Source of the DNA: Clostridia bacterium
GTDB taxonomy: Bacteria; Bacillota; Clostridia; Oscillospirales; Acutalibacteraceae
NCBI GenBank assembly: GCA_017550105.1
Contig: JAFYLQ010000054.1
Location: forward strand, 1-53,822
Direction of reading: 5' to 3'
DNA length: 53,822 nucleotides
The position numbers and the translations under genes are program-made. Shown here in pieces: positions 15,982-24,787 of this stretch (within the stretch, counting starts at the first letter, position 1; the number at the start of each line of letters is the position of its first letter). The notes below the pieces were generated by a model that made no database searches, had not been told where the DNA came from, and worked only from the letters and a program-made list of their open reading frames with translations.

Positions 15982-16428
15982 ATGGTAGAGGTTATTTCAA
16001 ATTCACCCGAGCAGACCGAGGCTTTTGCCGAGCTTTTGGGCAAGGCTCTTACAGGCGGCGAAACCATAGCCTATTTTGGCGGTCTTGGTATGGGCAAAAC
16101 CCGTTTTACTGCGGGTCTTGCTCGTGGTATGGGCATTTCTGCTGACGTTTCAAGCCCCACCTTTGCCCTTGTTCACGAGTACAGGGGTGCAATGAATTTA
16201 TATCATTTTGATATGTACAGAATTTCAACCTTTGAGGATTTGTGCTCCACAGGCTTTTACGATTACCTTGATTGGGGCGGGGTCCTTGCGGTTGAGTGGA
16301 GTGAAAATATAGAAAACGCACTTCCCGAGGATAAACTGATTAAAATTGAAATTTCACGCGGTGACAATGATGATAGCCGTATTTTAAGAATGAGTGGTGA
16401 CAGTATATATGAAGATTCTTGGCGTTGA
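15982..16428 (+). CDS. tsaE: tRNA t6A biosynthesis ATPase TsaE
   Basis: A 148-residue ATPase that works with TsaB and TsaD in making threonylcarbamoyl-A37 on ANN-decoding tRNAs. The P-loop GGLGMGKTRF is at about residues 33-42, followed by VSSPTFALVHEY, LYHFDMYR and VEWSEN, all conserved in the family. The frame is open upstream to 15904, but ATG 15982 has the TTTTTTGAGGTATTT site used elsewhere in this genome and gives the normal length. It overlaps tsaB by 23 bases. The tsaD gene is not in the window. Confidence 0.95.
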   Translation: MVEVISNSPEQTEAFAELLGKALTGGETIAYFGGLGMGKTRFTAGLARGMGISADVSSPTFALVHEYRGAMNLYHFDMYRISTFEDLCSTGFYDYLDWGGVLAVEWSENIENALPEDKLIKIEISRGDNDDSRILRMSGDSIYEDSWR

Positions 16429-17113
16429 CAGTTCGGCAACTGCCGCAAGTGCCGCGGTTTACTGCGACGGTAAAATACTTGCTCTTAATTTTTCAAATAC
16501 GGGTCTTACCCATAGTCAGACTCTTTTGCCAATGGTTGAGAATACTCTTAAAACGGCGGGGCTTACCGTTAACGATATTGATTTGTTTGCTATATCCAAC
16601 GGTCCCGGTTCCTTTACGGGTGTTCGTATAGGTGTGGCGGCAATTAAAGGCATCGCTCAACCCTTAAATAAAAAGTGTGTTGCCGTTTCAACACTTGAGG
16701 TCATTGCAAAGCCCCTTGAAAACACGGGTTGCTGTGCCGTTGCGGTTATGGATGCCCGTTGCAATCAGGTTTACACCGCACGCTTTGATTGTGCCCACGG
16801 CTTCAACAGGCTTTCGCCCGACGAAGCAATTACAATTGACGAGCTGTACGAAAGCTTAAAGGATATTACAAACCCCATAATCCTTATTGGTGACGGTGCA
16901 AGAGTAACATTTAATAAACTTTCAGATAAGCTTAGCAACATCTTTATGGCTCCTGCATCAATCTGTTATCAAAGCGGTGCAAACGTTGCTTTGTTAGCCG
17001 CAGAAAAACAAGCGGATGAATCTGCTGAGCTTCTTTCTGCAAACGAGGTTTTGCCAAATTATCTTCGTCTTTCACAGGCGGAGCGTGAATTAAAAAAGAA
17101 AAATAATAATTGA
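16406..17113 (+). CDS. tsaB: tRNA t6A biosynthesis protein TsaB
   Basis: A 235-residue ASKHA-fold protein, the scaffold partner of TsaD in t6A formation. The N-terminus MKILGVDSSATAASAA and the motif SNGPGSFTGVRIG (about residues 67-79) are diagnostic. A GTG at 16394 is in frame, but ATG 16406 matches the family start. It overlaps tsaE by 23 bases, so the two are translated together. In many Firmicutes rimI and tsaD follow, whereas here rpiB comes next. Confidence 0.95.
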   Translation, partial: YMKILGVDSSATAASAAVYCDGKILALNFSNTGLTHSQTLLPMVENTLKTAGLTVNDIDLFAISNGPGSFTGVRIGVAAIKGIAQPLNKKCVAVSTLEVIAKPLENTGCCAVAVMDARCNQVYTARFDCAHGFNRLSPDEAITIDELYESLKDITNPIILIGDGARVTFNKLSDKLSNIFMAPASICYQSGANVALLAAEKQADESAELLSANEVLPNYLRLSQAERELKKKNNN

Positions 17114-17127
17114 AAGGTTGTTTAAAT

Positions 17128-17574
17128 ATGTTAGTTTTAGCTTCAGACCACGCAGGCTTCCCTCTTAAGGAAGAAATAAAGGCATACCTTGACGAAAAGG
17201 GTGTTGAGTATATTGATTGCGGTACCGATTCAACCGCATCCGTTGACTATGCAAAATTTGCACAGACCGCTTGCCTTAAGGTTACAGGCGGTGAGGCTGA
17301 CAAGGCTATTCTTTGTTGCGGTACCGGTATTGGCATCTCAATGGCTGCAAACAAGGTTAAAGGTATCAGAGCTGCTTGCTGTTCAGACTATTTCAGCGCT
17401 AAATTCACAAGGGTACATAACGATGCAAACGTTCTTTGTATGGGTGCCCGTGTTATCGGTGCGGGTCTTGCTTGCGAGCTTGTTGACGTGTTCATCAATA
17501 CCGAGTTTGAGGGTGGCAGACATCAGCGTCGTGTTGACCAGATTACCGCTATTGAAAATGGTGAGATTCTTTGA
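17128..17574 (+). CDS. rpiB: Ribose-5-phosphate isomerase B
   Basis: A 148-residue RpiB/LacAB-family isomerase that interconverts ribose 5-phosphate and ribulose 5-phosphate in the pentose phosphate pathway. ASDHAGFPLKEEI (residues 4-16), the catalytic Cys loop CCGTGIGISMAANK (about 65-78) and ARVIG are all present. An in-frame TTG lies 18 bases upstream, but ATG 17128 sits behind GAAAGG at the right distance and gives the usual start. Its TGA overlaps the next TTG start. Confidence 0.93.
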   Translation: MLVLASDHAGFPLKEEIKAYLDEKGVEYIDCGTDSTASVDYAKFAQTACLKVTGGEADKAILCCGTGIGISMAANKVKGIRAACCSDYFSAKFTRVHNDANVLCMGARVIGAGLACELVDVFINTEFEGGRHQRRVDQITAIENGEIL

Positions 17575-18443
17575 AGAAAAAACGACTTGTCAGAATAATT
17601 GCCCTCAGTCTTACTGCGGTTTTGCTTTTATCGAGTGTCGGCTTCTTGTTGTTTGATAATTTTAAGGTTGAATCACAACAGATTCACATTTTTAACGATA
17701 AAATTCCCGAAAGCTTCCATAATTATCTCATAGCCCACGTGTCCGATTATCATAATCGTACGTCTTCATTGGTGGATAAACAAATTATCGAAAGTCTGAA
17801 GGAATGGCAACCCGATATTATTGTAATAACGGGTGACCATATCGATTCAACCTACCCGGACGTTGACGTGGCTTTGGAATTCACACAAAAGCTTTGTGAA
17901 ATTGCACCCGTATATTACGTTACGGGTAATCACGAGTCAAACGTCAAACGCTCCGACGAAGCCGAGTTCAACCGCCTTATTGCAGGGCTCGAGGCTTTGG
18001 GTGTAACCCTTTTGCGTAATAAATCCGTTAAAATCGAGAATGAGGCAGGGGATTACTTTTACCTTCACGGTATCGATGACCCCTATTTTTACGGCGGTTA
18101 TGAGCAGGATTTTCAACGAACAGAAATTCTGTGCCGTGACCTGAATATTGACGATGAAGAACTAAACGTTCTTCTTGCTCATCATCCCGAAACCTTGTCC
18201 GTTTATTATAAGTATAATTTTGATTTGGTTTTCTCAGGTCACGCCCATGGCGGTCAGATTACCTTGTTCGGTAAAGCAATTATTGCACCCGACCAGGTCA
18301 AATTCCCGCCCTATGACGAGGGGCTTTATAAAATGGTCGATACCCAAATGGTTTTAAGCAGGGGCATCGGCTACAGCACCTTCCCGTTGCGGGTAATGTG
18401 CAGTCCCCACCTGATATACGCCGAATTCAAGGCACATAAATGA
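17571..18443 (+). CDS. Membrane-anchored metallophosphoesterase (YaeI/YkuE-like)
   Basis: A 290-residue calcineurin-like phosphoesterase. Residues 7-28 form an N-terminal membrane anchor after KKKR. Metal-binding motifs follow in order: SDYHNR (D59, H61), TGDHID (88-93), TGNHES (118-123), LLAHHPE and SGHAHGGQ. The layout matches YaeI/YkuE-type proteins, some of which act on lipid A or phospholipid-linked substrates at the membrane. The substrate here is unknown. The start is a TTG overlapping the rpiB stop (TTGA), so it probably relies on coupled translation. It closes the tsaE operon before a strong terminator. Confidence 0.85.
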   Translation: MKKKRLVRIIALSLTAVLLLSSVGFLLFDNFKVESQQIHIFNDKIPESFHNYLIAHVSDYHNRTSSLVDKQIIESLKEWQPDIIVITGDHIDSTYPDVDVALEFTQKLCEIAPVYYVTGNHESNVKRSDEAEFNRLIAGLEALGVTLLRNKSVKIENEAGDYFYLHGIDDPYFYGGYEQDFQRTEILCRDLNIDDEELNVLLAHHPETLSVYYKYNFDLVFSGHAHGGQITLFGKAIIAPDQVKFPPYDEGLYKMVDTQMVLSRGIGYSTFPLRVMCSPHLIYAEFKAHK

Positions 18444-18455
18444 TTGTATAAAAAA

Positions 18456-18492
18456 TCCCATCTTCGCTTTATGCGAAGATGGGAACTTTTTT
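18456..18492. terminator. Bidirectional terminator
   Basis: A 12-bp stem, TCCCATCTTCGC with GCGAAGATGGGA (18456-18484), has T-runs on both strands. It separates the convergent phosphoesterase gene and the gene ending at 18491. Confidence 0.92.
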
Positions 18493-18784
18493 ATTCTGCC
18501 TTTAATGCTCTCTGGAGCCAGATTGATGCAATATCAATTGCGGCATACATACCGTTCTTTTCGGTTCTTTTAACGATTGCTTCAAGGGGGTTGATGTTGG
18601 GGTCGGTATTCAAAAGCTGAACAATAACCTTGTCTGCAATTTTAACACCGTGAACCTCGTGGGTTGAAGCAACTGAAAGCATTATAACAAAGGGGTCACT
18701 CATATTACCGTAGTAAATTGTGTTACCCTTACGAACGAGGGGTTTACCTTTGTAGGTAAGAAAACTTGCCTGAGTATCAGCCAA
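18491..18784 (-). CDS. Small conserved-looking protein of unknown function downstream of ireB
   Basis: A 97-residue soluble protein. I do not recognise a named family. It has a beta-rich N-terminal half (TYKGKPLVRKGNTIYYG) and a helical C-terminal half. I place the start at TTG 18784, 7 bases after AAGGAG. The GTG at 18793 overlaps that ribosome site and is less likely. It follows ireB by 28 bases on the same strand and probably shares its promoter. This suggests a link to IreB's cell-wall stress function, but that is only context. Confidence 0.65.
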   Translation of the reverse strand: MADTQASFLTYKGKPLVRKGNTIYYGNMSDPFVIMLSVASTHEVHGVKIADKVIVQLLNTDPNINPLEAIVKRTEKNGMYAAIDIASIWLQRALKAE

Positions 18785-18812
18785 ACTAAACACTCCTTAA
18801 TCTGTAATTGCC

Positions 18813-19058
18813 TTAGCCGAGAAGATAGGACTTAAGAAGAACCTGTAAAAGCTCATCACGGTCAATTTTTCTGATAAGGCTTCTTGCGTTGTTGTGTGTA
18901 GTGATGTAGGTGGGGTCTTCAGACAGTATATAACCTACAAGCTGACTGGTAGGATTGTAACCCTTTTCAACTAAAGAATTATAAACTGATACAAGAATCT
19001 CACGCATTTCTTTTTCATGGTCATCACTGATTGTGAATTGGATTGTTTTATCTGTCAT
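18813..19058 (-). CDS. ireB: IreB family regulatory phosphoprotein (UPF0297)
   Basis: An 81-residue protein with the family signature [25 protein letters not shown] and [14 protein letters not shown]. In Enterococcus IreB is phosphorylated on N-terminal threonines by the PASTA kinase IreK and affects cephalosporin resistance. Here T2 and T5 lie in the corresponding N-terminal position. In many Firmicutes it sits beside ruvX (yrrK) and alaS, but neither is present. The ATG has AGGAGG upstream and a consensus promoter at 19086-19114. Confidence 0.93.
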   Translation of the reverse strand: MTDKTIQFTISDDHEKEMREILVSVYNSLVEKGYNPTSQLVGYILSEDPTYITTHNNARSLIRKIDRDELLQVLLKSYLLG

Positions 19059-19085
19059 AAATACACCTCCTAAAACTATATTTTC

Positions 19086-19114
19086 ATTATAAACTAATTT
19101 TATAAAAAATACAA
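19086..19114 (-). promoter_or_regulatory. ireB promoter
   Basis: Minus strand TTGTAT, 17 bases, TATAAT, 28 bases upstream of the ireB ATG. It lies in the 81-base gap after pheT, so ireB is transcribed separately from pheST or in addition to read-through. Confidence 0.7.
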
Positions 19115-19139
19115 CAGAAATTTATTAAGAAAAGGTAAA

Positions 19140-21503
19140 TTATGCTCTGAGCTCAATACCGATTTCCTTAAGGTTCTTAAGAATTTCGTCAATCCATGTC
19201 TGAACCTCGTCCATTTCAAGGGTTCTGTCCTTAGCCGAGAATATAAGGCGAACTGTTATACTCTTTATTTCACCGTTGTCATAGGTGTCAATAACCTTAA
19301 CGCTTTCAAGCTCGCTAAGACCAAGCTTGTTCCAGCATTCGCTAAGGTCTGCAAAGGTTTTGCCCTCTTTCATTATAAGCGAAAGGTCATAGTATGTTGA
19401 CTGCTGTGTTGAAGGCTCTGTAAAGGCAATGTTAGCGCCGTTTACACTGATGAAGTCGTCAACGTCAATCTCAATACAAACAACCTTAGCAACCTTGTCA
19501 ACCTTAGTAGCATTTGTGGGGTGAAGTGTGTTGATTATGCCCATTTCAACACCGTCAAGTGTAATAAGGGCGGTGTTCTTGGGGTGCTGCCATGGGTGAA
19601 CGGGAGCAACCTTTTTAAGAGCAGGTGCCTTGTGCTTAATCTGTAAGAAAATGTTATTTACGATTGTAAGACCCTTAAAGAACAAGTCCTTTTCGGTTGA
19701 ACTTTTATCGTAAAGCACAATACCAAGGCTACGGCGCTCATTTGCGGTGCCGTCTTCCTTAAGACCCTTAACAATTCTGCCTATTTCAAATATGCCGTAG
19801 CTTTCGGCAAAATCCTTGTTTTCGGATGCGGCAAGTAAAAGGGTAGGAATCATTGAGTTACGGATTGTGCCGTTGTCAGAGCTTTCGATGTTAAGAATCT
19901 TAACATTTTCTTCAACCTCAATGCCAAGCTTCTTGTATTTTCTAACATCACCCCAGATGTATGAATGTACCTCGTGGAGGTTGTAGTGCTTAACAAGAAT
20001 ATCCTTTATTTCGTTGCTTTCTGAACGAACAGGAGCGCTCTTAACAGGCTTAAGGGGGCTCTTTGTTGTGATAATGCTGAAGTTATCATAACCGTAAATT
20101 CTGGTGATTTCTTCAATAATATCGGCCTTGATTGTAACATCCTTTGTGGCTCTGAAAGAGGGAACCTTAACTGTGAATTCCTCACCGTTCTTTTCAACAC
20201 CAAAGCCAAGAGCCTTAAGTGTTTTCATAATTCTTTCTTCGCTTATGTCAATACCTGTGTATTTGTCAACGTACGCCTTGTCGAAGGAAATTGTGATTTC
20301 GGGATATTTTCTTACGTATTCGTCAGTAAGCTGTGAAGCAACTCTTGCGCCCTCATCAATGGATTTAAGAAGGTATGCAAAACGCTTTGCGGCAGTAACG
20401 GTCATTTCGGGGTCAAGCATCTTTTCGTATCTTGCAGAAGCATCTGTACGAAGACCGAGTCTTGAAGATGACTTTCTAACGCTGATACCGTCAAAGTTTG
20501 CACATTCAAGCACAACTGCATCTGTGTCACCAACAATTTCAGAGTCAAGACCACCCATAATACCTGCAATTGCAACAGGTGTTGAGCCGTTCTGAATAAG
20601 AAGGGTATCGGTTGTGATATCACGCTCTGTGTTATCAAGGGTAACAAACTTGCAGTTTTCAGCAGGTGTGTCAACAACGATTTCGTCAATCTTGTTAGCA
20701 TCAAATGCGTGAGTGGGCTGACCCATTTCAAGCATAATGTAGTTTGTAAGGTCTGCAAGAAGGTTAATGCCACGCATACCGCAGTAGTAAAGTCTTATCT
20801 GCAAAGCCATAGGGCTAACGTTCTTTGTGATGTTATCCATCTTAACGCAGGAATAACGATAAACAAGGTCGGGTCTGTTAACCTTAACGTTGATTTTTTC
20901 GTCACCGTCATAAGCTAAATCTGAAAGGGGAAGGGGCTTTAATTCTCTGTCTGTAAGGGCTGCAAACTCACGTGCAATACCGTAATGACCCCAAAGGTCA
21001 GGACGGTTTGTAAGTGATTTGTTATCAACCTCAAAAATAATATCGTCAATGGGGTAAATGTCCTTAAGGTCGGTACCGTTGGGGGCATCTACGTCAATTT
21101 CCATAAGACCTGCTTTATCATCTGAAAGACCGAGCTCGAATGCTGAGCAACACATACCCTCTGATTCGAAGCCTGCTACGGTTGCCTTTGTGATTTCGCC
21201 TGCGGGTACTCTGCCGCCCGCTTTAACAAAAGCAATTTTCATATTTTCACGAACGTTGGGTGCACCGCAAACAACGTCGTAAATTCTGTCACCGCCGTCA
21301 ACCTTAAGCAGGTGAAGCTTCTTTGAGTTGGGGTGATTTTCGATTGAAAGAATTTCACCGACAACAACGTCACGTAAATCCTCGCCCTTAACGATGATGT
21401 CTTCAACCTCGGCAGTAGCAAGGGTAAAACTGTTAATAAGACCTTTAATATCAAGACCCTCAAGGTCAACATATTCTTTTATCCAATTAATTGAAACAAA
21501 CAT
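19140..21503 (-). CDS. pheT: Phenylalanyl-tRNA synthetase beta subunit
   Basis: A 787-residue subunit of the alpha2-beta2 enzyme that charges tRNA(Phe). The start MFVSINWIKEYVDLEG is typical. The tRNA-binding EMAP-like domain spans about residues 40-150, followed by the B3/B4 editing domain, B5, the catalytic-like core and a C-terminal anticodon-binding FDX-ACB domain (SLIMKEGKTFADLSE onward). Its ATG abuts the pheS TAA with no gap, and its AAAGGAGGTC ribosome site lies inside the end of pheS, so synthesis of both subunits is coupled. There is no clear terminator before ireB. Confidence 0.97.
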   Translation of the reverse strand: MFVSINWIKEYVDLEGLDIKGLINSFTLATAEVEDIIVKGEDLRDVVVGEILSIENHPNSKKLHLLKVDGGDRIYDVVCGAPNVRENMKIAFVKAGGRVPAGEITKATVAGFESEGMCCSAFELGLSDDKAGLMEIDVDAPNGTDLKDIYPIDDIIFEVDNKSLTNRPDLWGHYGIAREFAALTDRELKPLPLSDLAYDGDEKINVKVNRPDLVYRYSCVKMDNITKNVSPMALQIRLYYCGMRGINLLADLTNYIMLEMGQPTHAFDANKIDEIVVDTPAENCKFVTLDNTERDITTDTLLIQNGSTPVAIAGIMGGLDSEIVGDTDAVVLECANFDGISVRKSSSRLGLRTDASARYEKMLDPEMTVTAAKRFAYLLKSIDEGARVASQLTDEYVRKYPEITISFDKAYVDKYTGIDISEERIMKTLKALGFGVEKNGEEFTVKVPSFRATKDVTIKADIIEEITRIYGYDNFSIITTKSPLKPVKSAPVRSESNEIKDILVKHYNLHEVHSYIWGDVRKYKKLGIEVEENVKILNIESSDNGTIRNSMIPTLLLAASENKDFAESYGIFEIGRIVKGLKEDGTANERRSLGIVLYDKSSTEKDLFFKGLTIVNNIFLQIKHKAPALKKVAPVHPWQHPKNTALITLDGVEMGIINTLHPTNATKVDKVAKVVCIEIDVDDFISVNGANIAFTEPSTQQSTYYDLSLIMKEGKTFADLSECWNKLGLSELESVKVIDTYDNGEIKSITVRLIFSAKDRTLEMDEVQTWIDEILKNLKEIGIELRA

Positions 21504-22580
21504 TTATTTGACCTCCTTTTCGGGCTGTGTGAAAGTAGCGTTTTCAAACTGTGAAAGGGATTTAAGGTTGCAGGAGTTGAAAACACGGATATCCTTAATG
21601 CCGTAGCGCATCATTGCAAGTCTTGTAAGACCAAGACCGAATGCAAAGCCTGTGTATTTTTCGGGGTCAAGACCACCGGCTGTAAGCACGTTGGGGTGAA
21701 TCATACCGCAGGGGCAAAGCTCAAGCCAACCTGAATCCTTACAAGAGGGGCAACCCTTACCGCCACAGATTGTGCACTGAATATCAAGCTCAAAGCCGGG
21801 CTCAACGAAGGGGAAGAAGCCGGGACGAAGTCTTACGGTGATATCCTGCTGGAAAACCTCTGAAAGCATGGTTTTCATAAAGTAGATAAGGTTGGAAATT
21901 GAAATATCCTTATCTACCATAACACCCTCCATCTGGAAGAAAGTGTTTTCGTGACAAGCGTCAATTTTTTCATTTCTGAAGCATCTGCCGGGGAAAATAA
22001 CACGAATGGGGCGGTCTGCCTCAAGCTCGGACGTGTATTTTTTGAGAATAGCATTCTGTGCGGCAGAGGTGTGAGTTTTAAGCAACTGATTAGTGCTGAG
22101 GTAATATGTGTCCTGCATATCACGTGCGGGGTGATGCTTAGGAATATTAAGCGCCTCAAAGCAATGGTAGTCGTCAACGATTTCGTCGTAATCCTCAATG
22201 GAGAAGCCCATTGCCGCAAAGATATCCTCAAGCTCACGCTGAACAAGTGTAATGGGGTGGTATGAGCCCTTTTCCTCAGTTATGGGGAAGGTGACGTCAT
22301 AATCCTCAGCGGCGTTGATAAGGCGTTCCTCTTCAAGCTTCTGAAGCTCAACGTTCTTTTCTTTGATAGCATTTTCGATGAACTGCTTAACCTCGTTAAT
22401 AATCTGACCTGCTTCTTTTTTCTGGTCGTTGGGTACGTTTCTGAGCTCACTCATAAGTGAAGCAACAGAACCCTTTTTGCCGAGGAATTCAATTCGTAAC
22501 TGTTCAAGGTCTGCGGGATTTTTGGCAGTGTTAACCTTTTCCTCGAACTGCAGCTTTAACTGCTGTGCCTTTTCAAGCAT
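21504..22580 (-). CDS. pheS: Phenylalanyl-tRNA synthetase alpha subunit
   Basis: The 358-residue catalytic subunit. The N-terminal coiled coil that grips the tRNA spans about residues 1-90. Motif 2 region FPGRCFRNEKIDACHE and motif 3 GFAFGLGLTRLAMMRYG follow. The insertion CTICGGKGCPSCK, common in Firmicute PheS, is present. The frame is open for six codons upstream, but ATG 22580 stands 7 bases after GAAAGG and matches the family start. Expression is probably set by the upstream T-box, which reads uncharged tRNA(Phe). Confidence 0.97.
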   Translation of the reverse strand: MLEKAQQLKLQFEEKVNTAKNPADLEQLRIEFLGKKGSVASLMSELRNVPNDQKKEAGQIINEVKQFIENAIKEKNVELQKLEEERLINAAEDYDVTFPITEEKGSYHPITLVQRELEDIFAAMGFSIEDYDEIVDDYHCFEALNIPKHHPARDMQDTYYLSTNQLLKTHTSAAQNAILKKYTSELEADRPIRVIFPGRCFRNEKIDACHENTFFQMEGVMVDKDISISNLIYFMKTMLSEVFQQDITVRLRPGFFPFVEPGFELDIQCTICGGKGCPSCKDSGWLELCPCGMIHPNVLTAGGLDPEKYTGFAFGLGLTRLAMMRYGIKDIRVFNSCNLKSLSQFENATFTQPEKEVK

Positions 22581-22632
22581 TTTGTTCAATCCTTTCAAAT
22601 ATATTCAGAGTATGTGAAGATGGTGACGGAAA

Positions 22633-22871
22633 ATAAAAAAGCCCCCATCCCAAAAGGGACGAAGACAAACTCCGCGGTACCACCCTAATTTTGCGCTCAA
22701 TCCAGAGCCAACACTCTTTTGTAATGTAACGGTTACACCCGTCGCGACCTACTTGGTTTCAGCCGTGCTGCTCACAAGTGAACTTCAAGGAAAACATCCG
22801 TAACGTGCTTACAGCCAAGGGCACGTCTCTCTGTGACATCAATTAGCCTTTACTCTCTTGCTCAACGCATT
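22633..22871 (-). promoter_or_regulatory. T-box riboswitch leader of pheST (Phe)
   Basis: The leader contains the T-box sequence AGGGTGGTACCGCGG at 22672-22686 on the minus strand. The distal stem I element ACAGAGAG is also present. A specifier UUC (Phe) at 22780-22782 lies in the context GAAGUUCAC. After the T-box comes the competing terminator at 22641-22664, with a T-run at 22635-22640. Uncharged tRNA(Phe) would pair through UUC and the T-box bulge, stabilise the antiterminator and permit transcription. The specifier assignment fits the downstream genes. The 5' boundary is estimated from the promoter. Confidence 0.93.
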
Positions 22872-22877
22872 TGTCAT

Positions 22878-22906
22878 ATAATACCATATATAAAATAAAA
22901 ATTCAA
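22878..22906 (-). promoter_or_regulatory. pheST promoter
   Basis: Minus strand TTGAAT, 17 bases, TATTAT, directly upstream of the T-box leader. The hexamers are identical to those of the pckG promoter. Confidence 0.75.
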
Positions 22907-22919
22907 GTATTTTATACAT

Positions 22920-22945
22920 AAAAAATCCCTGCAAAAAGCAGGGAT
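22920..22945 (-). terminator. Terminator of the chbG-like gene
   Basis: Stem TCCCTGC/GCAGGGA (22926-22944) is followed on the minus strand by a run of T, 10 bases after the stop. It insulates the pheST promoter from the upstream gene. Confidence 0.88.
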
Positions 22946-22954
22946 TTTGATGTC

Positions 22955-23842
22955 TTAGCCTTTAACTGTGCCGCCCTTCATTTTGATGAGCTCACGGTAG
23001 CTTATAAGCTCAACGTCGTGGTCCTTAAGGTACTGATGAACGTAGGGGTCCTTCATAAGCTCGTACTCCCAAACTCTGTCCTGCCATCTGCCTGTGATAC
23101 CCTTAAGCTCGTCACATTCTACTGAAGGGTGAACGAAGGTTTCTGTAACGCCGTTTTCGGGGATGTTTGTCCAGATTTTAAGAATAGTATCTCTATATAC
23201 CTCGTAGCTTACACGCATATCGTCGTTCCAATCCGGGAAAAGAAGGTAATCGGGAATGATAACGTTATATTTTTTACCCCAATGCTTTGAAAGAAGGGTA
23301 ACTGCCGCATAAGCGATATAAGGTGTGCCGTTGGGGCAAATTCTCTTATCGTGCTTAACGTAAAGTCTGTAAGCATAGCCGTATGAACCGCAGATTTTAA
23401 GAGCAAGCTTTGAAAGACCGAGTCTGCCGGTGTAGTGACCGTAAAGAGAACCCATATGGTTGTCAATATGTGAGGGCTTCATACCCATACTGTGTGCAAG
23501 GTCAATCTGAGCACGAACCTCTTTTTCGATGTCTTCGTAAGAAGCGTTCTTTTCAACCTGGTCACTTTCGTGCCACATAAAGCCTTCTTCGTCAATAAGA
23601 GTTTTACCGTCAGTAAGGGGCTTCCAACGATATTTACCCCATTCGCTTGTAAGTGTTGTATGTACACCGATTGCGTATTCGGGATGTGCCTTTGAAAATT
23701 CAACTGCGTCAGCCGCTGCGGGGCAGGGCATCATAACAGTTGCGGATTTAAGCCAACCGCCAAGAAAGAGCTCGTTAACGGCTTCATTTGCCGCATTACA
23801 CATACCGTAGTCATCTGCATTAACAATAAGATATTTAGCCAT
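22955..23842 (-). CDS. ChbG/YdjC family carbohydrate deacetylase
   Basis: A 295-residue protein of the YdjC/ChbG family, metal-dependent enzymes that remove N-acetyl groups from chito-oligosaccharides or related sugars. LIVNADDYGMC (residues 5-15, metal-binding Asp), SHIDNHMGS (about 125-133, His) and TFVHPSVECDE carry the active-site residues. The frame is open for 15 codons further, but ATG 23842 has AAAGGA at 6-7 bases and gives the conserved start. No signal peptide is present, so it would act on imported sugars. It diverges from a sugar isomerase and a CBM9-like gene. Confidence 0.85.
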   Translation of the reverse strand: MAKYLIVNADDYGMCNAANEAVNELFLGGWLKSATVMMPCPAAADAVEFSKAHPEYAIGVHTTLTSEWGKYRWKPLTDGKTLIDEEGFMWHESDQVEKNASYEDIEKEVRAQIDLAHSMGMKPSHIDNHMGSLYGHYTGRLGLSKLALKICGSYGYAYRLYVKHDKRICPNGTPYIAYAAVTLLSKHWGKKYNVIIPDYLLFPDWNDDMRVSYEVYRDTILKIWTNIPENGVTETFVHPSVECDELKGITGRWQDRVWEYELMKDPYVHQYLKDHDVELISYRELIKMKGGTVKG

Positions 23843-23888
23843 AATATTCCTTTCATACCCGAAGGTTATAAAATATTTTATTAACAAT

Positions 23889-23916
23889 ATTATAATACTT
23901 GCAAAAAATAAATCAA
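23889..23916 (-). promoter_or_regulatory. Promoter of the chbG-like gene
   Basis: Minus strand TTGATT, 16 bases, TATAAT, 47 bases upstream of the ATG. Confidence 0.6.
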
Positions 23917-23955
23917 GTATGTAGAAAAATTTTGTTGACTATATTCATTAAACTC

Positions 23956-23983
23956 TTTACATTGGTGAAATGTGTGGTAAAAT
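23956..23983 (+). promoter_or_regulatory. Promoter of the TIM-barrel isomerase gene
   Basis: TTTACA, 16 bases, TAAAAT, 24 bases before the ATG. It is divergent from the promoter at 23889-23916, with only about 40 bases between the two -35 boxes, so one regulator could act on both. Confidence 0.5.
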
Positions 23984-24007
23984 ATTTGTATTACGGAGGT
24001 GCATAAT

Positions 24008-24778
24008 ATGTCAGATATTAAACTTGGTGTTCAGCTTTTTACTTTACGTGACAAATGCAAAAATGCAGAGGATTTTGAAACAACCCTTAAATTCCTTGAT
24101 GATATAGGTTGTAACGTTATTCAGATTTCTGCTATTGGTGACATTCATCCCGAAATCGTTGCCGAGCTTGTTGATAAATATAAAATGGACGTTTGTGTAA
24201 CTCACAAGCCCTACGACAGAATGAAAAATGACCTTGATGCACTTATTCACGAGCACGACCTCATTAATTGTTCAAATATCGGTATCGGTGCAATGCCCGG
24301 TAACGTGCACGAGTCTGCCGAGGGTGTAACAGGCTTCATAGTTAAATGTAACGAAATTATTGCCGAAATGGCTAAAAAGGGTAAGTATCTTAACTATCAC
24401 AACCATGCTCTTGAATTTGAGGTTTATGACGGCAAGCGTACCTTTGAAAGACTTATTGACGAAGCTCCCGGTCTTCGCTTTATTCCTGATACATACTGGA
24501 TGCAGGTTGGCGGTGTAAACCCTGCAGAATATATGAAAAAACTTGCGGGTAGAGTGGATGTCTGCCACTTTAAGGATATGCGAATCGTCAATAATCAGCA
24601 GCGCTTTGCTGAGTGTGGCACGGGTAACCTTGACTTAGGTGCATGTTACCGTACTTGTAAAGAAATCGGTGCAAAATACATCGTTATTGAGCAAGACCTT
24701 TGCTATGATAAAGACCCCTATGACAGCGTTAAAATCGGCTTCGAGGGTCTTAAGCGTATTGCGGCTGAAAATAAATAA
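24008..24778 (+). CDS. Sugar phosphate isomerase/epimerase (xylose isomerase-like TIM barrel)
   Basis: A 256-residue protein of the AP-endonuclease 2/xylose isomerase-like superfamily. MSDIKLGVQLFTLRD is the classic start, and YLNYHNHALEFE, FIPDTYWMQVGG, DVCHFKDM and YIVIEQDL carry the metal-binding Glu, Asp and His residues of the barrel. The reaction is probably isomerisation or epimerisation of a sugar, sugar acid or inositol derivative, but the substrate is unknown. The start is ATG 24008 behind GGAGGT. The GTG at 23999 lies within that site. A CBM9-like gene follows after 9 bases. Confidence 0.85.
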   Translation: MSDIKLGVQLFTLRDKCKNAEDFETTLKFLDDIGCNVIQISAIGDIHPEIVAELVDKYKMDVCVTHKPYDRMKNDLDALIHEHDLINCSNIGIGAMPGNVHESAEGVTGFIVKCNEIIAEMAKKGKYLNYHNHALEFEVYDGKRTFERLIDEAPGLRFIPDTYWMQVGGVNPAEYMKKLAGRVDVCHFKDMRIVNNQQRFAECGTGNLDLGACYRTCKEIGAKYIVIEQDLCYDKDPYDSVKIGFEGLKRIAAENK

Positions 24779-24787
24779 GGTAAAGCT

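Noticed and set aside
22600-22700. The T-box region as a short coding gene on the plus strand
   Set aside because: The conserved AGGGTGGTACCGCGG and the competing terminator explain it, and the small open frames there have no ribosome sites.
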